Shown here: positions 47,605 to 60,520 of the stretch, piece by piece | Position numbering within the stretch: position 1 is the first letter of the stretch | Layout: every line of letters begins with the position of its first letter | Assembly: GCA_905250115.1 (NCBI GenBank) | Contig: CAJNOI010000011.1 | Span: 1,230,146 to 1,294,145, forward strand | DNA from: Adineta steineri | Taxonomy: Eukaryota > Rotifera > Eurotatoria > Adinetida > Adinetidae | Length of the DNA stretch: 64,000 nt | Direction: 5' to 3' | The notes under the pieces: generated by a model | Databases searched by the model: none | What the model saw: the letters and a program-made list of their open reading frames with translations, nothing else | Told to the model about the DNA's origin: nothing | Program-made: the position numbers and the translations under genes

Positions 47605-48073
47605 TATTTATTGTAATAAATTTTAGAAAAGTAGCTGAGACTTATTGGATTTATGGGTAGTATGAGTATTTCGAAATATCTATACTGCACGTGCTAAGGT
47701 ATTGCGTAAGACTTATCTTAAAATAGATCGATAGTTTTTGAAAAAAAAACCTAATAACGGTTGGTTTATCTTCGTTGTATATTGTGACAAGTAGAAAAAA
47801 ATTTATTTATGATAAAAATCTAGATGGCAATAGTCATCATGTCATAGTAATAAAACATAAATCAATTTTCTCGGTGTTATAAATATTTAATGATCTTCAG
47901 TATTGCAGCATTAATAATAAAGGAAAATTTTTTTAAATCAGAAATGATTAACGTAATGCTTTAAGATTAAATTAAACATTTCGTGATAGACACTCAATAC
48001 TAACATTTTTACAGTTATAAAAGTATCATAGAGTATATATATATATAGATAAAGACTATAACTCATTGTTGTC
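47605..48073. promoter_or_regulatory. Shared upstream region of two divergent genes
   Basis: About 470 bp between the divergent acyltransferase and acylated-orphan genes, AT-rich. A TATATATATA run lies about 35 bases before the orphan's ATG. No specific site called. Confidence 0.35.
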
Positions 48074-48630
48074 ATGGGTGCTGTATGTTGTTGTAAGCGA
48101 AATGATGAACGATATAGTAATACACCAATTCGTCAATTATCCCGTAATCGATCTGATGATTTTTCGAAAATTGACAGACATGAATGTTCACTAGGATCAA
48201 TACTTGATGATGATTTTGAAACTGAAATTATTAGTGCTGTTGCTCAATGTATGATTTCAATTCGTCAAGCTTATCAAGTAAGTCCGTGTACTATGGAAAT
48301 CTTTTCTAATCTGTACATTTTTAATAGATGGAACTTAATCGTATTATTGATGAAATGCGTTATTTTGCACCTGAATCTTATCATAATCTTTTTTTCTCCG
48401 ATTATCCAGATAAAAATGGAATACAAGCTCATGAAATGGCACGTAGAAGAGTAGTGTCGGATGAAGTAAAACAACAACTTAATGATCGCATCAATGAAAG
48501 TATAAAATTATCATTTGAATCACAAACTACTGATTGGAATTCTAAATCACGAGAAACATCTCGTTTATTTGTAAAAACATTGATTGAAAATCTTGTCGAA
48601 GACGCGATATATGATCTGATATTCGAATAG
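48074..48630 (+). CDS. Small orphan protein with N-terminal acylation motif
   Basis: Two exons, 48074-48277 and 48328-48630; in frame, 168 residues. The start MGAVCCCKRNDE has Gly2 and three cysteines directly after, the usual layout for N-myristoylation plus palmitoylation, so the protein is probably membrane-attached on the cytosolic side. The rest is polar and helical, with charged segments (AQCMISIRQAYQMELNRIID; VKQQLNDRINESIKLSF; LIENLVEDAIYDLIFE). No known domain recognised. The join at 48327 falls just before an ATG, so exon 2 alone could also start a protein. Confidence 0.65.
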
Positions 48631-49433
48631 AATTTATATTTCTTTTTCTAATAAATTTTTAATAGTTTTACAAAATATAAGATATAAACTATTAATCAAA
48701 AATACATGTCAAATATTTAGGTCAATATGTATAATAAGATTCAACTTCAACACATATTTTATATTGTAAATCATAACTTTGAATATCTAATAAATTAACA
48801 TAATTATTCTAATTATATTATCCATTAAGACTAAATTCATTAGATTTAACTGAATCATCTATTTTATTCAAACGATATATATTCATTTTTCGATACTATT
48901 AATTCAATGAAATCAATTCTAGACATTCAATTGCAAAGGAATAATTCTATTGCGCGATTTCTATTATGAAAGTTTTTTTTTAGAGAACACAAAAAAAATC
49001 TATATACAATATAAATATGTACATTAAGAGAGCTCTTCCTGTATGACATTCTTAGACGAGTCACCACCATTTATGTAAATATAACATTACTCATAGTATG
49101 CATGCTTTTAATATTTGTTTATATATGTATTAATAATACTTGATCGTCTACAACTGATTGACATCGGTAAATAAAACATAGGAATTTATTTAATGTTCTA
49201 GAACACATGTCATAACTAATTCATTTTTAAGTCAGTATTTTATGAATCATGATAGATTTATTGTGCTTCGGATTTTTTTTTCTAAATATATGTTTAAAAT
49301 ACATTTATTTTTGAATAATCATTCAGTTATTTTCAAAAAAAAAAAAAGAATATACACAAAAAGAAAACACAACGGACGGACGTGAGCTTTCGTTCTTTAT
49401 ATGTAAAAAAAAAAGGAAAAAGAAATAGTAGTA
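48631..49433. other. Intergenic between convergent genes
   Basis: AT-rich with A runs near 49340 and 49400; no gene seen. Confidence 0.55.
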
Positions 49434-50081
49434 TTATAACAAAACACAAGGACAAAAACATTTATCATGTGAATCTTTATCTAATGCTACTTTTGCTGCA
49501 TATTCAAATACTTCTCGTACACCTTCACGTGTTTTTGCTGAACATTCAAGATAATTTTTTGCACCAATTCGTTTTGCACATAAAAGTGCATCTTCAGTTG
49601 TAATTATTTTTTGATTTTGATTTTTAATACGTTCATGTACAGAATAATCATCACGTAAATCACGTTTATTTGCAATTAAAAGTATCGGAACATTATGACA
49701 ATAATGTTTGACTTCAGGTGCCCATTTATCTAACACACATGTTAAACTATCTGGTGAATCAAATGCAAAACATATTAATACAACTTGAGTATTTGGATAA
49801 CCAAGTACACGAAGTCTAAAAATACAAATAAAATTAGAGAGAGAAAAACAAAAAGAAAAATATTACTGAGCATATTCTTCTTGTCCAGCTGTATCAATTA
49901 ATAATAATTCAATACGTTTATTATCAATATCAATAACATGAGTATTTCCTTCAAATAATGTTGGTACATAATCATGACAAAATCGATTATCTTTAAATGC
50001 ATAAAGTAATGATGTTTTACCAACATTACCATTTCCAACAACAACTAATTTTTTACGAACTAAATCAATATCAGACGTCAT
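49434..50081 (-). CDS. Rho-family small GTPase
   Basis: Two exons, 50081-49867 and 49815-49434; in frame, 198 residues. P-loop GNGNVGKTS, switch I YVPTLFEG with the conserved Thr, switch II DTAGQEEY, NKRD specificity loop, SAK motif, and a Rho insert (SVHERIKNQNQKIITTEDAL). Regulates actin and polarity in this family. The C-terminus is CFCPCVLL: the CAAX box CVLL ends in Leu, favouring geranylgeranylation. The two cysteines before it could be palmitoylated and replace the basic patch of RhoA, which is absent. The switch II tail (YAQLRVLGYPNTQ) and P-loop differ from canonical Rho, so this is a divergent Rho rather than an obvious RhoA, Rac or Cdc42. Confidence 0.9.
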
Positions 50082-52035
50082 ATTTGATTCGTATTCATTA
50101 GTAAATATATTGTTTTGATATTAACCTTTCAAAAAAAACAAAATAATTAGAAAAAAATCTTTCTATTTCTTTTCTTCGATTAAAAAACTATTTAGATCAA
50201 GCATTTTTGTTACTCAATAGCAGAAAAGGAAATCAGTAAAAAAAATATTGTCCAATATATGTTATGTCAAAAATAAACGAGAGGAAAGGTAAGATGTATT
50301 GTAAAGAAACGATGAAAAGAAAAGGAACAGAAATATAAAACATTATTACCACTACCATCAGTAACAACAATATTCAAACATTTGTTTATACATGCTGATA
50401 ATTATCATTCGATCGTTTTATTAAAAATTAAGAATTATTGTTATTTAGTTATACATACCATAAAAGAAAATTCCAATCGATGTTTATCAATATTGAACTT
50501 GGGATTAAATAAATTGTCGTCAACTATCTCAATCAGTAATATAGTAGTAGTTCGTTATTTGATCTTGACAAATCCAATTAGATAAGACAAGAATAAGAGA
50601 AAGAATGAAAGTATGTCAAGTCTCTGTTCAATCAACTCTTTTTCTTCTTTTTTTTATTCTTTTCTCTGTCTTCTATTACTAATTTTGCACTTCTATAGAC
50701 TTATGATAAATGAAGAAGAAGAAAAAAAAGATCAATACGGATCTTCAACAGATCGAGAATGATGAGTGATGCCAGAAATGGAAAAAAATGACAGTATAAA
50801 GCTATTCTCATGAGTGTCTTGTTATTGTTATTCTTACTTCTAATAGCATTTGATTGCACTACACAGAAAAGCGAAAAAAAACCCTTACTAAGATGAATCA
50901 CATTAGAGTCTTTTTTTTCTTTTATGCTCTTTTTTTTTCTTATACGATTGGCAGATATATTTCAATTCATATTATTTTACATCTTACTTCTTATAAGTCA
51001 TCATTTACTGAAAGATTAGGATGATTCTCTCTTGATATTTTATGACAACCTGTTTATAAAAAGAAACTGATTCTTACAGATAACTAAGGTCGATTTTTTG
51101 TTTTATTATTATCACTCAATTTACGATACTTTATTTTACAACATTTATAATTTTGTTTTATTATATGAAATATAATTACTAATAGCGACAAAAAAAACCG
51201 ATAAAATGAAAAAAAAAATGTTTAACAGGGACATTTAGATTCTACACGTTATTTTTCTTCTCTATTTCTTTTTTTTCTTATTTTTAACTCTCATTATTTC
51301 TTTCCTTCTGACTTTTTCTAGTTTTCTTGAGTCCTTTATTATGTTTATAAATTTTTTACAATTCATATTAAATATTCGTTTTAAATAATAAATAGACTTG
51401 TCAAATTTTAATATTTATTTCAATAAGAAAAATAACATGAAATATTTTATAAAAAGTACAAGAATTTTCGCTATTTTTAAAAATAGATCGTAACTGTGAA
51501 TATTGTATCTCATTAGGTAAGCAATTATAGATTTTTTTTTCTATCTTAATTTCATTTATGCCCATAGAGATTTTGATAATTAATATAAGATTAATAGTAA
51601 GACTATCTTTCATATATATAATGTTTAGAGAAAATCAATATCAATAGTAAATTGATTTTGATCTATCTATCTATCTATTAATCCAGTCAAAAAAAAAGTA
51701 ATTAGTATGCATATAATCGATATAGATTAGCAAAAATATACAATTCTCTCAGAGATTATATATACAATGAATTCCATATTCTCTTGAATCGCACATTATT
51801 GAAAAAGAAGATTATATTTTCAGTCGTTGTTTTCATATATATATATTTCTAAAATAATGGCATAAATGTGTTCGAAAACAAAAAATCAAAAGTATATATA
51901 TATGTGTACAATAAGTTGTATATAATACATTAAAAAAAATCATCAACATTTCAATATAGAATAAAATTTTCATCCTTGTTATATATATATGTATCTGAAC
52001 GATAAAATAAAATGAGATATTCGGCTTTTTTGTTT
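50082..52035. other. Intergenic, 2 kb, no gene seen
   Basis: AT-rich upstream region of the Rho gene and 3' flank of CYHR1. A short CTAT tetranucleotide run lies at about 51662-51677. Nothing else recognised. Confidence 0.5.
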
Positions 52036-53355
52036 TCAAGGTCTATCCAGTTGTACCATAAGTAAACGAAAGCTAATTGATGATGATGATAATATTCGAT
52101 TACATTCTTGTGAACTTATCGGTAATTTAAGATATTCAGTTTCTGTATTATTTTGATTAAATTCAAAATGATAAATAATTGGTTGAATTTGTACTGTCGA
52201 TGGATCACCATGTGGTCCTTTGAGAATAAAAAATTTCAAATCAATTGTTTGACTTATTTTAGATTTAAGAACTAATTGATAACTTAATGATCGTGTAACT
52301 GTTGTATGTGGATGTGGAGTATTATCATTAATACGAGCACGTACTTGCCATTGATATTGTAATGCAGTAAAACGTGATGTTTCGAAATAAAGTTTAGCAA
52401 CAAAATCATCCGTTCGAAATGGTTTTAATATAAGATCTATTAAGAAAAGAACAGGAAGAGATGAAATTGCGTTGTATTTTTTCTAATAACTTACCACTAA
52501 CGCCAATTTGATTAAGTGAAAGAAGATCAACTACTGTTTCAAGACATTTTTTTTCTTCATCACATGATTTTTTTTGTACTCGTATTGTATTAATTAATTG
52601 TAAACCAGTTTTAGTTGGATATTCACATACAATTAAATGTGATGCTAATTTATGAAATGATCCATTCCAAGTACATCCAAGTAATGAATAATCACAATTT
52701 GTTGGTCTAGATAAAGAAACAACAACATTTCTTTCGTATATATATTTTTAATAATTTAAATTAATACCGATCGGGACAGTTTTCTGATTGATGTAATTTA
52801 ATTTCGGAACGTAAAAATATTTGAAAACAATGATGACATTGTATTGGTAATTCGGATATTGTTTTTTCAACTGCTAAATTTCGTGTACAATTTGTTTTGG
52901 ATATTTCACAACGACAATTTGGACTAAGAAGAAAAAAAAAGAAAATTTATTTATAACAAAAAAAAAAGAAAAATACCATGTTGTTTGTTCATCTTTTAAT
53001 TTACAATCAGCTAATAAATGATTAAAACATGAAGCACACATAAGATGTCCATTGACACACTGAGAAGTAAAAATTAAGAGAAATTTTTCTTAAGAAGAAA
53101 TTTTACTTGAAACATTGCTAATGTCGAAAGATCCAAACAAATACAGCATGATAAAATTGATCCAATTCGTTCCTCGAGTAAACGAGGTTTATCAGTTGAT
53201 ATATTTTTACATTTTTTTGTTGGTGGTTCATTAATATCACCTGAATCTAATGGTACATGATCAGTTGTCGTTAATAATGGTATTTCATTTACATTTGAAA
53301 CAGTATTTGATGATAGATTTTGTTGAACATCATTCGATATTGTTGCCTCAGCCAT
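52036..53355 (-). CDS. CYHR1: CYHR1/ZTRAF1, RING and TRAF-like zinc-finger protein
   Basis: Five exons in transcript order: 53355-53107, 53059-52977, about 52923-52766, 52706-52495, 52436-52036. A Cys/His-rich RING-like finger ([20 protein letters not shown], then CASCF and CPNCRCEI) is followed by a TRAF/SIAH-like zinc-finger segment ([23 protein letters not shown]). The conserved C-terminal beta domain has [36 protein letters not shown] and [10 protein letters not shown]. The order matches human CYHR1 throughout; that protein is little studied. The Ser/Thr-rich N-terminal part is variable. My base count for the third exon (158) is two off from what the frame needs near 52790-52800. Either I miscounted or there is a small indel; homology continues on both sides. 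Confidence 0.88.
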
Positions 53356-54146
53356 TATAAAAAAATCAAAACAGAACGAAAAAAAATAGCCACGTGACGA
53401 TGTTCAACCATCTGACGTCATTATTATATCCATTGGTTAATCTTAATCAGTTAGTCAATAATCTTAATCACTTTATAAATTTATTTTTATAAATTAAATT
53501 AAAATTAAATTTTTCAAATTTGTTAAATATACAAAAAAATATGTGCTTTGCTCTCGTTAAAATACGTTTATCATATGATTGGTCGATTTATATGACTAAT
53601 GAGAATAGCAGAACGATATCGATTGATTAAAAAAAAGGTATTGTATAAGAATAATGCAGTATTTCATTATGAAACAAACGACTGTCGATTGCTTATATGG
53701 AAATAGATTGAGAACGTTATGGTTTATATTTATTACTTGACTTTACGATGGAGCCAAAATTGATTCAGGAGAGGCTCAAATGAAATTTTCAAAGTAGTGA
53801 TACAATGATGAGATAAGAACGAACTTGTACAATTCGTTAGAATATAATATTCACATTGTTTCCCTGAGTTTTATGACCATAGGAATTCTGTGTTACACTA
53901 TCGCGTAAGACGAATTGAGATGATTTTCATTAATTAACTCGAGTCTCTCTAAATCTAAACAGTTCCGCTACTTATCATTCCAATCTACTTCTAACAATCA
54001 ATAACAACTACGAAAAATCAATCGATATTAATTAAACTGGCAATAAGAGTTTCATAAATGTGGAAATGAACCATAGCATTTTTTACTTTTATTTTTTTTT
54101 ACAAAAAAATTTTTCAAATGTTTCTTTTAACTTTTTTATTTTCTTG
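53356..54146. promoter_or_regulatory. Upstream region between CYHR1 and DHFR
   Basis: About 790 bp between divergent genes. The motif GACGTCA occurs near 53413 just upstream of CYHR1 (CTGACGTCATTA), a full palindromic CRE/ATF-type site. The rest is AT-rich without clear sites. Confidence 0.45.
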
Positions 54147-54749
54147 ATGATTATTTTTCGTCGTTTTTTTTCAAGACTACAAATGGATAAAAAATATTTA
54201 ACAATTGTTGTTGCTTTGGATGAATGTAATGGTATTGGACGTAATAATACAATTCCATGGCATATTAAAAATGATTTAAAATTTTTTCGTTATGTTACAA
54301 CACAGAAAAATGATAATAATAAACAAAATGCTGTTATTATTGGACGAAAAACATATGAAACATTTCCAAAACCATTACCTAATCGTTTAAATATTGTTAT
54401 TAGCAGTAATCAAACATTACCCAATATAGATTATTCAAATGTTATTCGAGTTAATTCATTTAATGATGCATTAAAATATGCAAACGAAGATTCAAATATT
54501 GAAAATATTTTTATTGGTGGTGGTGTAAGAATCTATGAAGAAGCAATGAAAACAAATCTTGTTAAACGTGTATTTTTAACACGTATTAAAGGTGATTTTC
54601 AATGTACAGCTGTTTGGTCATCACTTGATGTATCAAAATTTAAACGTATTGAAACAATTCCAGATGAATACCAGCAATTTTTTAACCAGTCAGATGAAAA
54701 TGATGAAACACCATTATATCATTTAGAAATTTATGAACGAGATATTTAA
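54147..54749 (+). CDS. DHFR: Dihydrofolate reductase
   Basis: Intronless. Two in-frame starts: 54183 gives the canonical protein of 188 residues (MDKKYLTIVVALDECNGIGR). 54147 adds MIIFRRFFSRLQ, which is basic and hydrophobic like a mitochondrial presequence. Conserved sites are IVVALDECNGIGRNNTIPWH with the WH loop, the NADPH-binding AVIIGRKTYETFPKPLPNR, and IFIGGGVRIYEEAM. Reduces dihydrofolate to tetrahydrofolate for thymidylate and purine synthesis. Not fused to thymidylate synthase. First gene of a tight same-strand trio: its stop lies 83 bp before the next ATG. Confidence 0.95.
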   Translation: MIIFRRFFSRLQMDKKYLTIVVALDECNGIGRNNTIPWHIKNDLKFFRYVTTQKNDNNKQNAVIIGRKTYETFPKPLPNRLNIVISSNQTLPNIDYSNVIRVNSFNDALKYANEDSNIENIFIGGGVRIYEEAMKTNLVKRVFLTRIKGDFQCTAVWSSLDVSKFKRIETIPDEYQQFFNQSDENDETPLYHLEIYERDI

Positions 54750-54832
54750 TTTTATTACTATTATTATTTTTCCATATTCTCTATTATTTTTTGATTTTTA
54801 GATTTAATATACATTATTCTTCTATTTATTAA

Positions 54833-55715
54833 ATGTCATCATCTTCTTCTCCTCCTCATCAATCAATATTACCAACAATACCAAAATCTGATTTAGATGC
54901 TTGTCAACTTGAACAAGAACATGTTCATAAAGTTTATAATAATATAGCTCATAATTTTAGTGATACTCGTCATAAACCATGGCCACGTGTAGTTGAATTT
55001 TTACGTTCATTTCCAAGTCATTCACTTATTCTTGATGTTGGTTGTGGTAATGGAAAATATATGAATATAAGAAATGATTTAATGATGGTAACGAAATTAG
55101 TTTCATTTTTGAATTTGTTTGTTATATTCATAGATTGGTTGTGATCGAAGTGAAGGTCTTTTAAGTATATGTCGTGATCGTCAATATCAAGTATTTCTTT
55201 CTGATTGTATGAATATTCCTGTACCAACGAATATGTTCGATGGTGTTATTTGTATTGCTGTTCTTCATCATATTAGTACTGAAGTATATAGGAAATTTTC
55301 TTTTGAAAGAAAAATATTATTTTCAATAATTTAGAATCGTAGATTAATGGCTTTAAAAGAAATCGTTCGTTTATTAAAACCAGGTGGACAAGCACTTATT
55401 ACAGTATGGGCAAAAGAGCAAGAAGTAGAAAATAAAAAAAGTACATATATTACTAATAAAAATACTAAAACGTGCCCAGTTCATACAAAAAATGAACAAA
55501 CGAATGAAATAATTATTCATACACCACGAACTGAATTTCAACAACCTGATTGTCTTGTTCCATGGACTAAACCAACGGAAAAACTTTTGAGATACTATCA
55601 CGTTTTTGTTAAAGATGAACTTGAACATATATTAAGTCATATATCTCAGGTTAAAATCATTAATTCATATAATGATGATGGAAATTGGTGTATTATTTTT
55701 ATGAAAATGGCTTAG
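54833..55715 (+). CDS. Trm9/ALKBH8-type tRNA wobble-uridine methyltransferase
   Basis: Three exons: 54833-55087, 55134-55283, 55335-55715; in frame, 261 residues. SAM-dependent methyltransferase that finishes mcm5U at the tRNA wobble position with Trm112 as partner. Typical segments: HVHKVYNNIAHNFSDTRHKP, SAM motif LDVGCGNGKYM, IGCDRSEGLLSICRDR, IAVLHHIST, EIVRLLKPGGQALITVWAKE, and the C-terminal RYYHVFVKDELE with DDGNWCIIF. No AlkB or RRM domain, so it has the layout of yeast Trm9 or TRMT9B. An acceptor tract TTTTTAG lies 32 bases before the ATG inside the 83-bp spacer from DHFR. Only 45 bp separate its stop from NCBP2. Confidence 0.92.
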
Positions 55716-55760
55716 ATAAAAAACAAATACATATATTTGCTTTTGTTTTTCAGATAAATA

Positions 55761-56436
55761 ATGTCGGATTTGACAATACCTTTTCTTTTTCAAAAATCAG
55801 TTGCACTTAGTTCATATCGTGATCGACAATTTCGAGTAAAATTAATAATAGATTTATGAATTCAATTGAATTATATTCATTTTTCTTTCTTTATTATTTA
55901 AATTAGGGTAATGAAGTCGAACAAGATAAAAAATTATTACAAAGTACAACACTTTATGTTGGAAATTTATCATTTTTTACAACAGAAGAACAAATACATG
56001 AATTATTTTCACGTGCTGGCGACGTTAAACGAATTATTATGGGTTTAGATAAAACAACCAAAACACCATGTAAATTATTTCGTCTTATTTTTTTTGGGTT
56101 ATTAAAATTTGTTTTTTTTCTTTTAGGTGGATTTTGTTTTGTTGAATATTATACAAGAAATGATGCTGAGCAAGCTATGCGATATATAAATCAAACACGT
56201 CTTGATGACAGAATTATACGAACTGATTGGGATGCTGGTTTTATTGATGGACGTCAATTTGGTCGAGGACGAAGTGGTGGACAGGTTTGTTTTCTATAGA
56301 GTATTTAGATTTTTTTACAATCTTATTTTTCTAGGTACGTGATGAATATCGCAAAGATTATGATCCAGGTCGAGGTGGTTTTGGAAAACGTTTTAATCCA
56401 GCTTTAGAAATGGAAAAAGGTGGACTTGTTGTTTAA
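55761..56436 (+). CDS. NCBP2: Nuclear cap-binding protein subunit 2 (CBP20)
   Basis: Four exons: 55761-55835, 55907-56069, 56127-56284, 56335-56436; in frame, 165 residues. RRM protein that binds the m7G cap in the nuclear cap-binding complex with CBP80. Near-identical core to vertebrates: [74 protein letters not shown]. Cap-stacking tyrosines are expected at the first RRM strand (TTLYVGN) and in the N-terminal SSYRDRQF. The start lies 7 bases after a CTTTTGTTTTTCAG acceptor in a 45-bp spacer, too short for its own promoter. Confidence 0.96.
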
Positions 56437-58360
56437 ATTTGTTCTGTGTAAAATTGTTGTCTGAAAAAAGGAAAAACAAATAAATCTAGAAAAATCTTGT
56501 TGTGTACTTAGAAAATAAATAAACATTTGATTTTATATTAAACAAATGAAACGCAAAGAGTAAATATATCAAATCAAAAAATATATAACTAACATGCAAT
56601 GCAAAAAATATCAATCGTTAGTGAACCGTATTTCCCGTCTTGAAAAGCAATCAGTTATTTAGTTGTTTTTAGAAAGTATGATGCCTAGATTACATATTTA
56701 CAATCATATATTGCCCCGAGAATTGATTTGAGAACGAAGAATAGATAAACATCGGGGAAAAGGCTCTTTTGTAAACTATATAATTCAGTGTGTTAATTAA
56801 GAAATATATCAAGGAATTTAAATGTATTGAGGTTAGTAAAATTGTACAATATTTTCATTGAAAGCATTTACCAAAACGAAGGAATATATGCAGTGAATTA
56901 TTTTGTTTTGTGTTATGTACACAAAATATACGATAACAGAGGAATGTTAAACATATGTTTTAGAATCGGCAAACTAGTAACTAATCAAAAAAAAGATTCC
57001 TTTGTAAATATTATCTTTTACTAATGAAAATAAGAATAAATATGAACTTATAAAATATACAATATTGACTGTTGAAACAAAATTTATAATTTAAATTTTA
57101 TTGTTATCAAGATTCAGACTCAAATTGATTAAAATGTCGATCATATGCTCCAATAAATCGATGACATTTTTCCAAAGTCTATTGCGTTGTTTGTAACATT
57201 TTTTTGAGTCTTATGAAGCTGTATGAAGTCTTTCTGATGTTGAAGCATTAATTCTACCTGATTGATCACGCGTATTTTTATATTTAGAAAATGTTTCGTT
57301 TTAAAGGATTCTTTATAATTAAAATTATTAAAAACAATATTAAAGACTTTTGATAAGATCAGTTATTTTCCAGTCATATTGAATTATTATAAAATAATAC
57401 GACGTACTCTTAGCGTATTTCAAGAGACGAAAACATTCTACGCATATCAATGACTATTATAGATAAAAGACCTAGTGCATTTTCGGAGATATTATCGATC
57501 TTATTTTCTCTTTAGAAGTAGTCTAGAAAATTCCAATAGATGTATAGATTAGTAACGAAATTTATGAGAAAATAATCTATTTATAATTCATAATTAAATA
57601 ATCAATATTTTTCGGGAGTAGACATTTTTATGAAAATAATAATCTTGTCTATAATAGATCTAGATTATATATAATAATTATATTTAAAATTTCATCACAA
57701 GTATCATACATCCGACATTTAAATTTATGGAAAAAGTACTTAAAACAAACATCCTACAATTTTTACTATATTTAAAAAGTGCTTCTATGTATATATAGGT
57801 TAGATCATGTAAAGAGACAATTAATCATGCAAATAGTTTAGATCATATACGAAGTGGGCTATGTCAATGACAACAGTCATTCTATTAACAAATAAGACAT
57901 TTTTAATTAAGTCACGTCTATCATTAATTATAACTAGTGCGCATGTTTAAATGTTAAATAAGATAAAACAGACATCAATTAATCGAACGCCTCCTCATTT
58001 TTTATTTTTGTATATGATGTAACTTGTTACTGCGTACGTAATTTTATAATCGTGATAAAATTCAACTTATCCTTGATTTGAATACATTCTATTAATATAT
58101 CATCACATATTTGTAGATGACTATCAGTGTGATTCTTTTTATTTAAAAAAAAACTGAAGAAGAAGAAGAATAAAGCACTCATACAATTAATAGCTATACA
58201 AAAGAATAAGGTAGATGCATGGATAAGAAAATACACACCCAAAAATTCGAAAAAAAAAACAACGGAATGTTATGGCAGAAAAAGACGTATATATATATAC
58301 TCATATATCTAATCTTCACTGGTTTTGGTTTAGAAAAAATAACTTCTGAAAATAATCGAA
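56437..58360. other. Intergenic, 1.9 kb, possible coding relics
   Basis: AT-rich. On the minus strand near 57120-57300 short protein-like pieces occur in different frames (FSKYKNTRDQSGRINASTSE and CHRFIGAYDRHFNQFES), which may be a dead gene fragment. Nothing else recognised. Confidence 0.35.

Positions 58361-60520
<2,160 letters not shown>

Noticed and set aside
54060-54146. DHFR start upstream of 54147
   Set aside because: The frame begins at a GTG and is T-rich noise; later ATG codons give a canonical protein.
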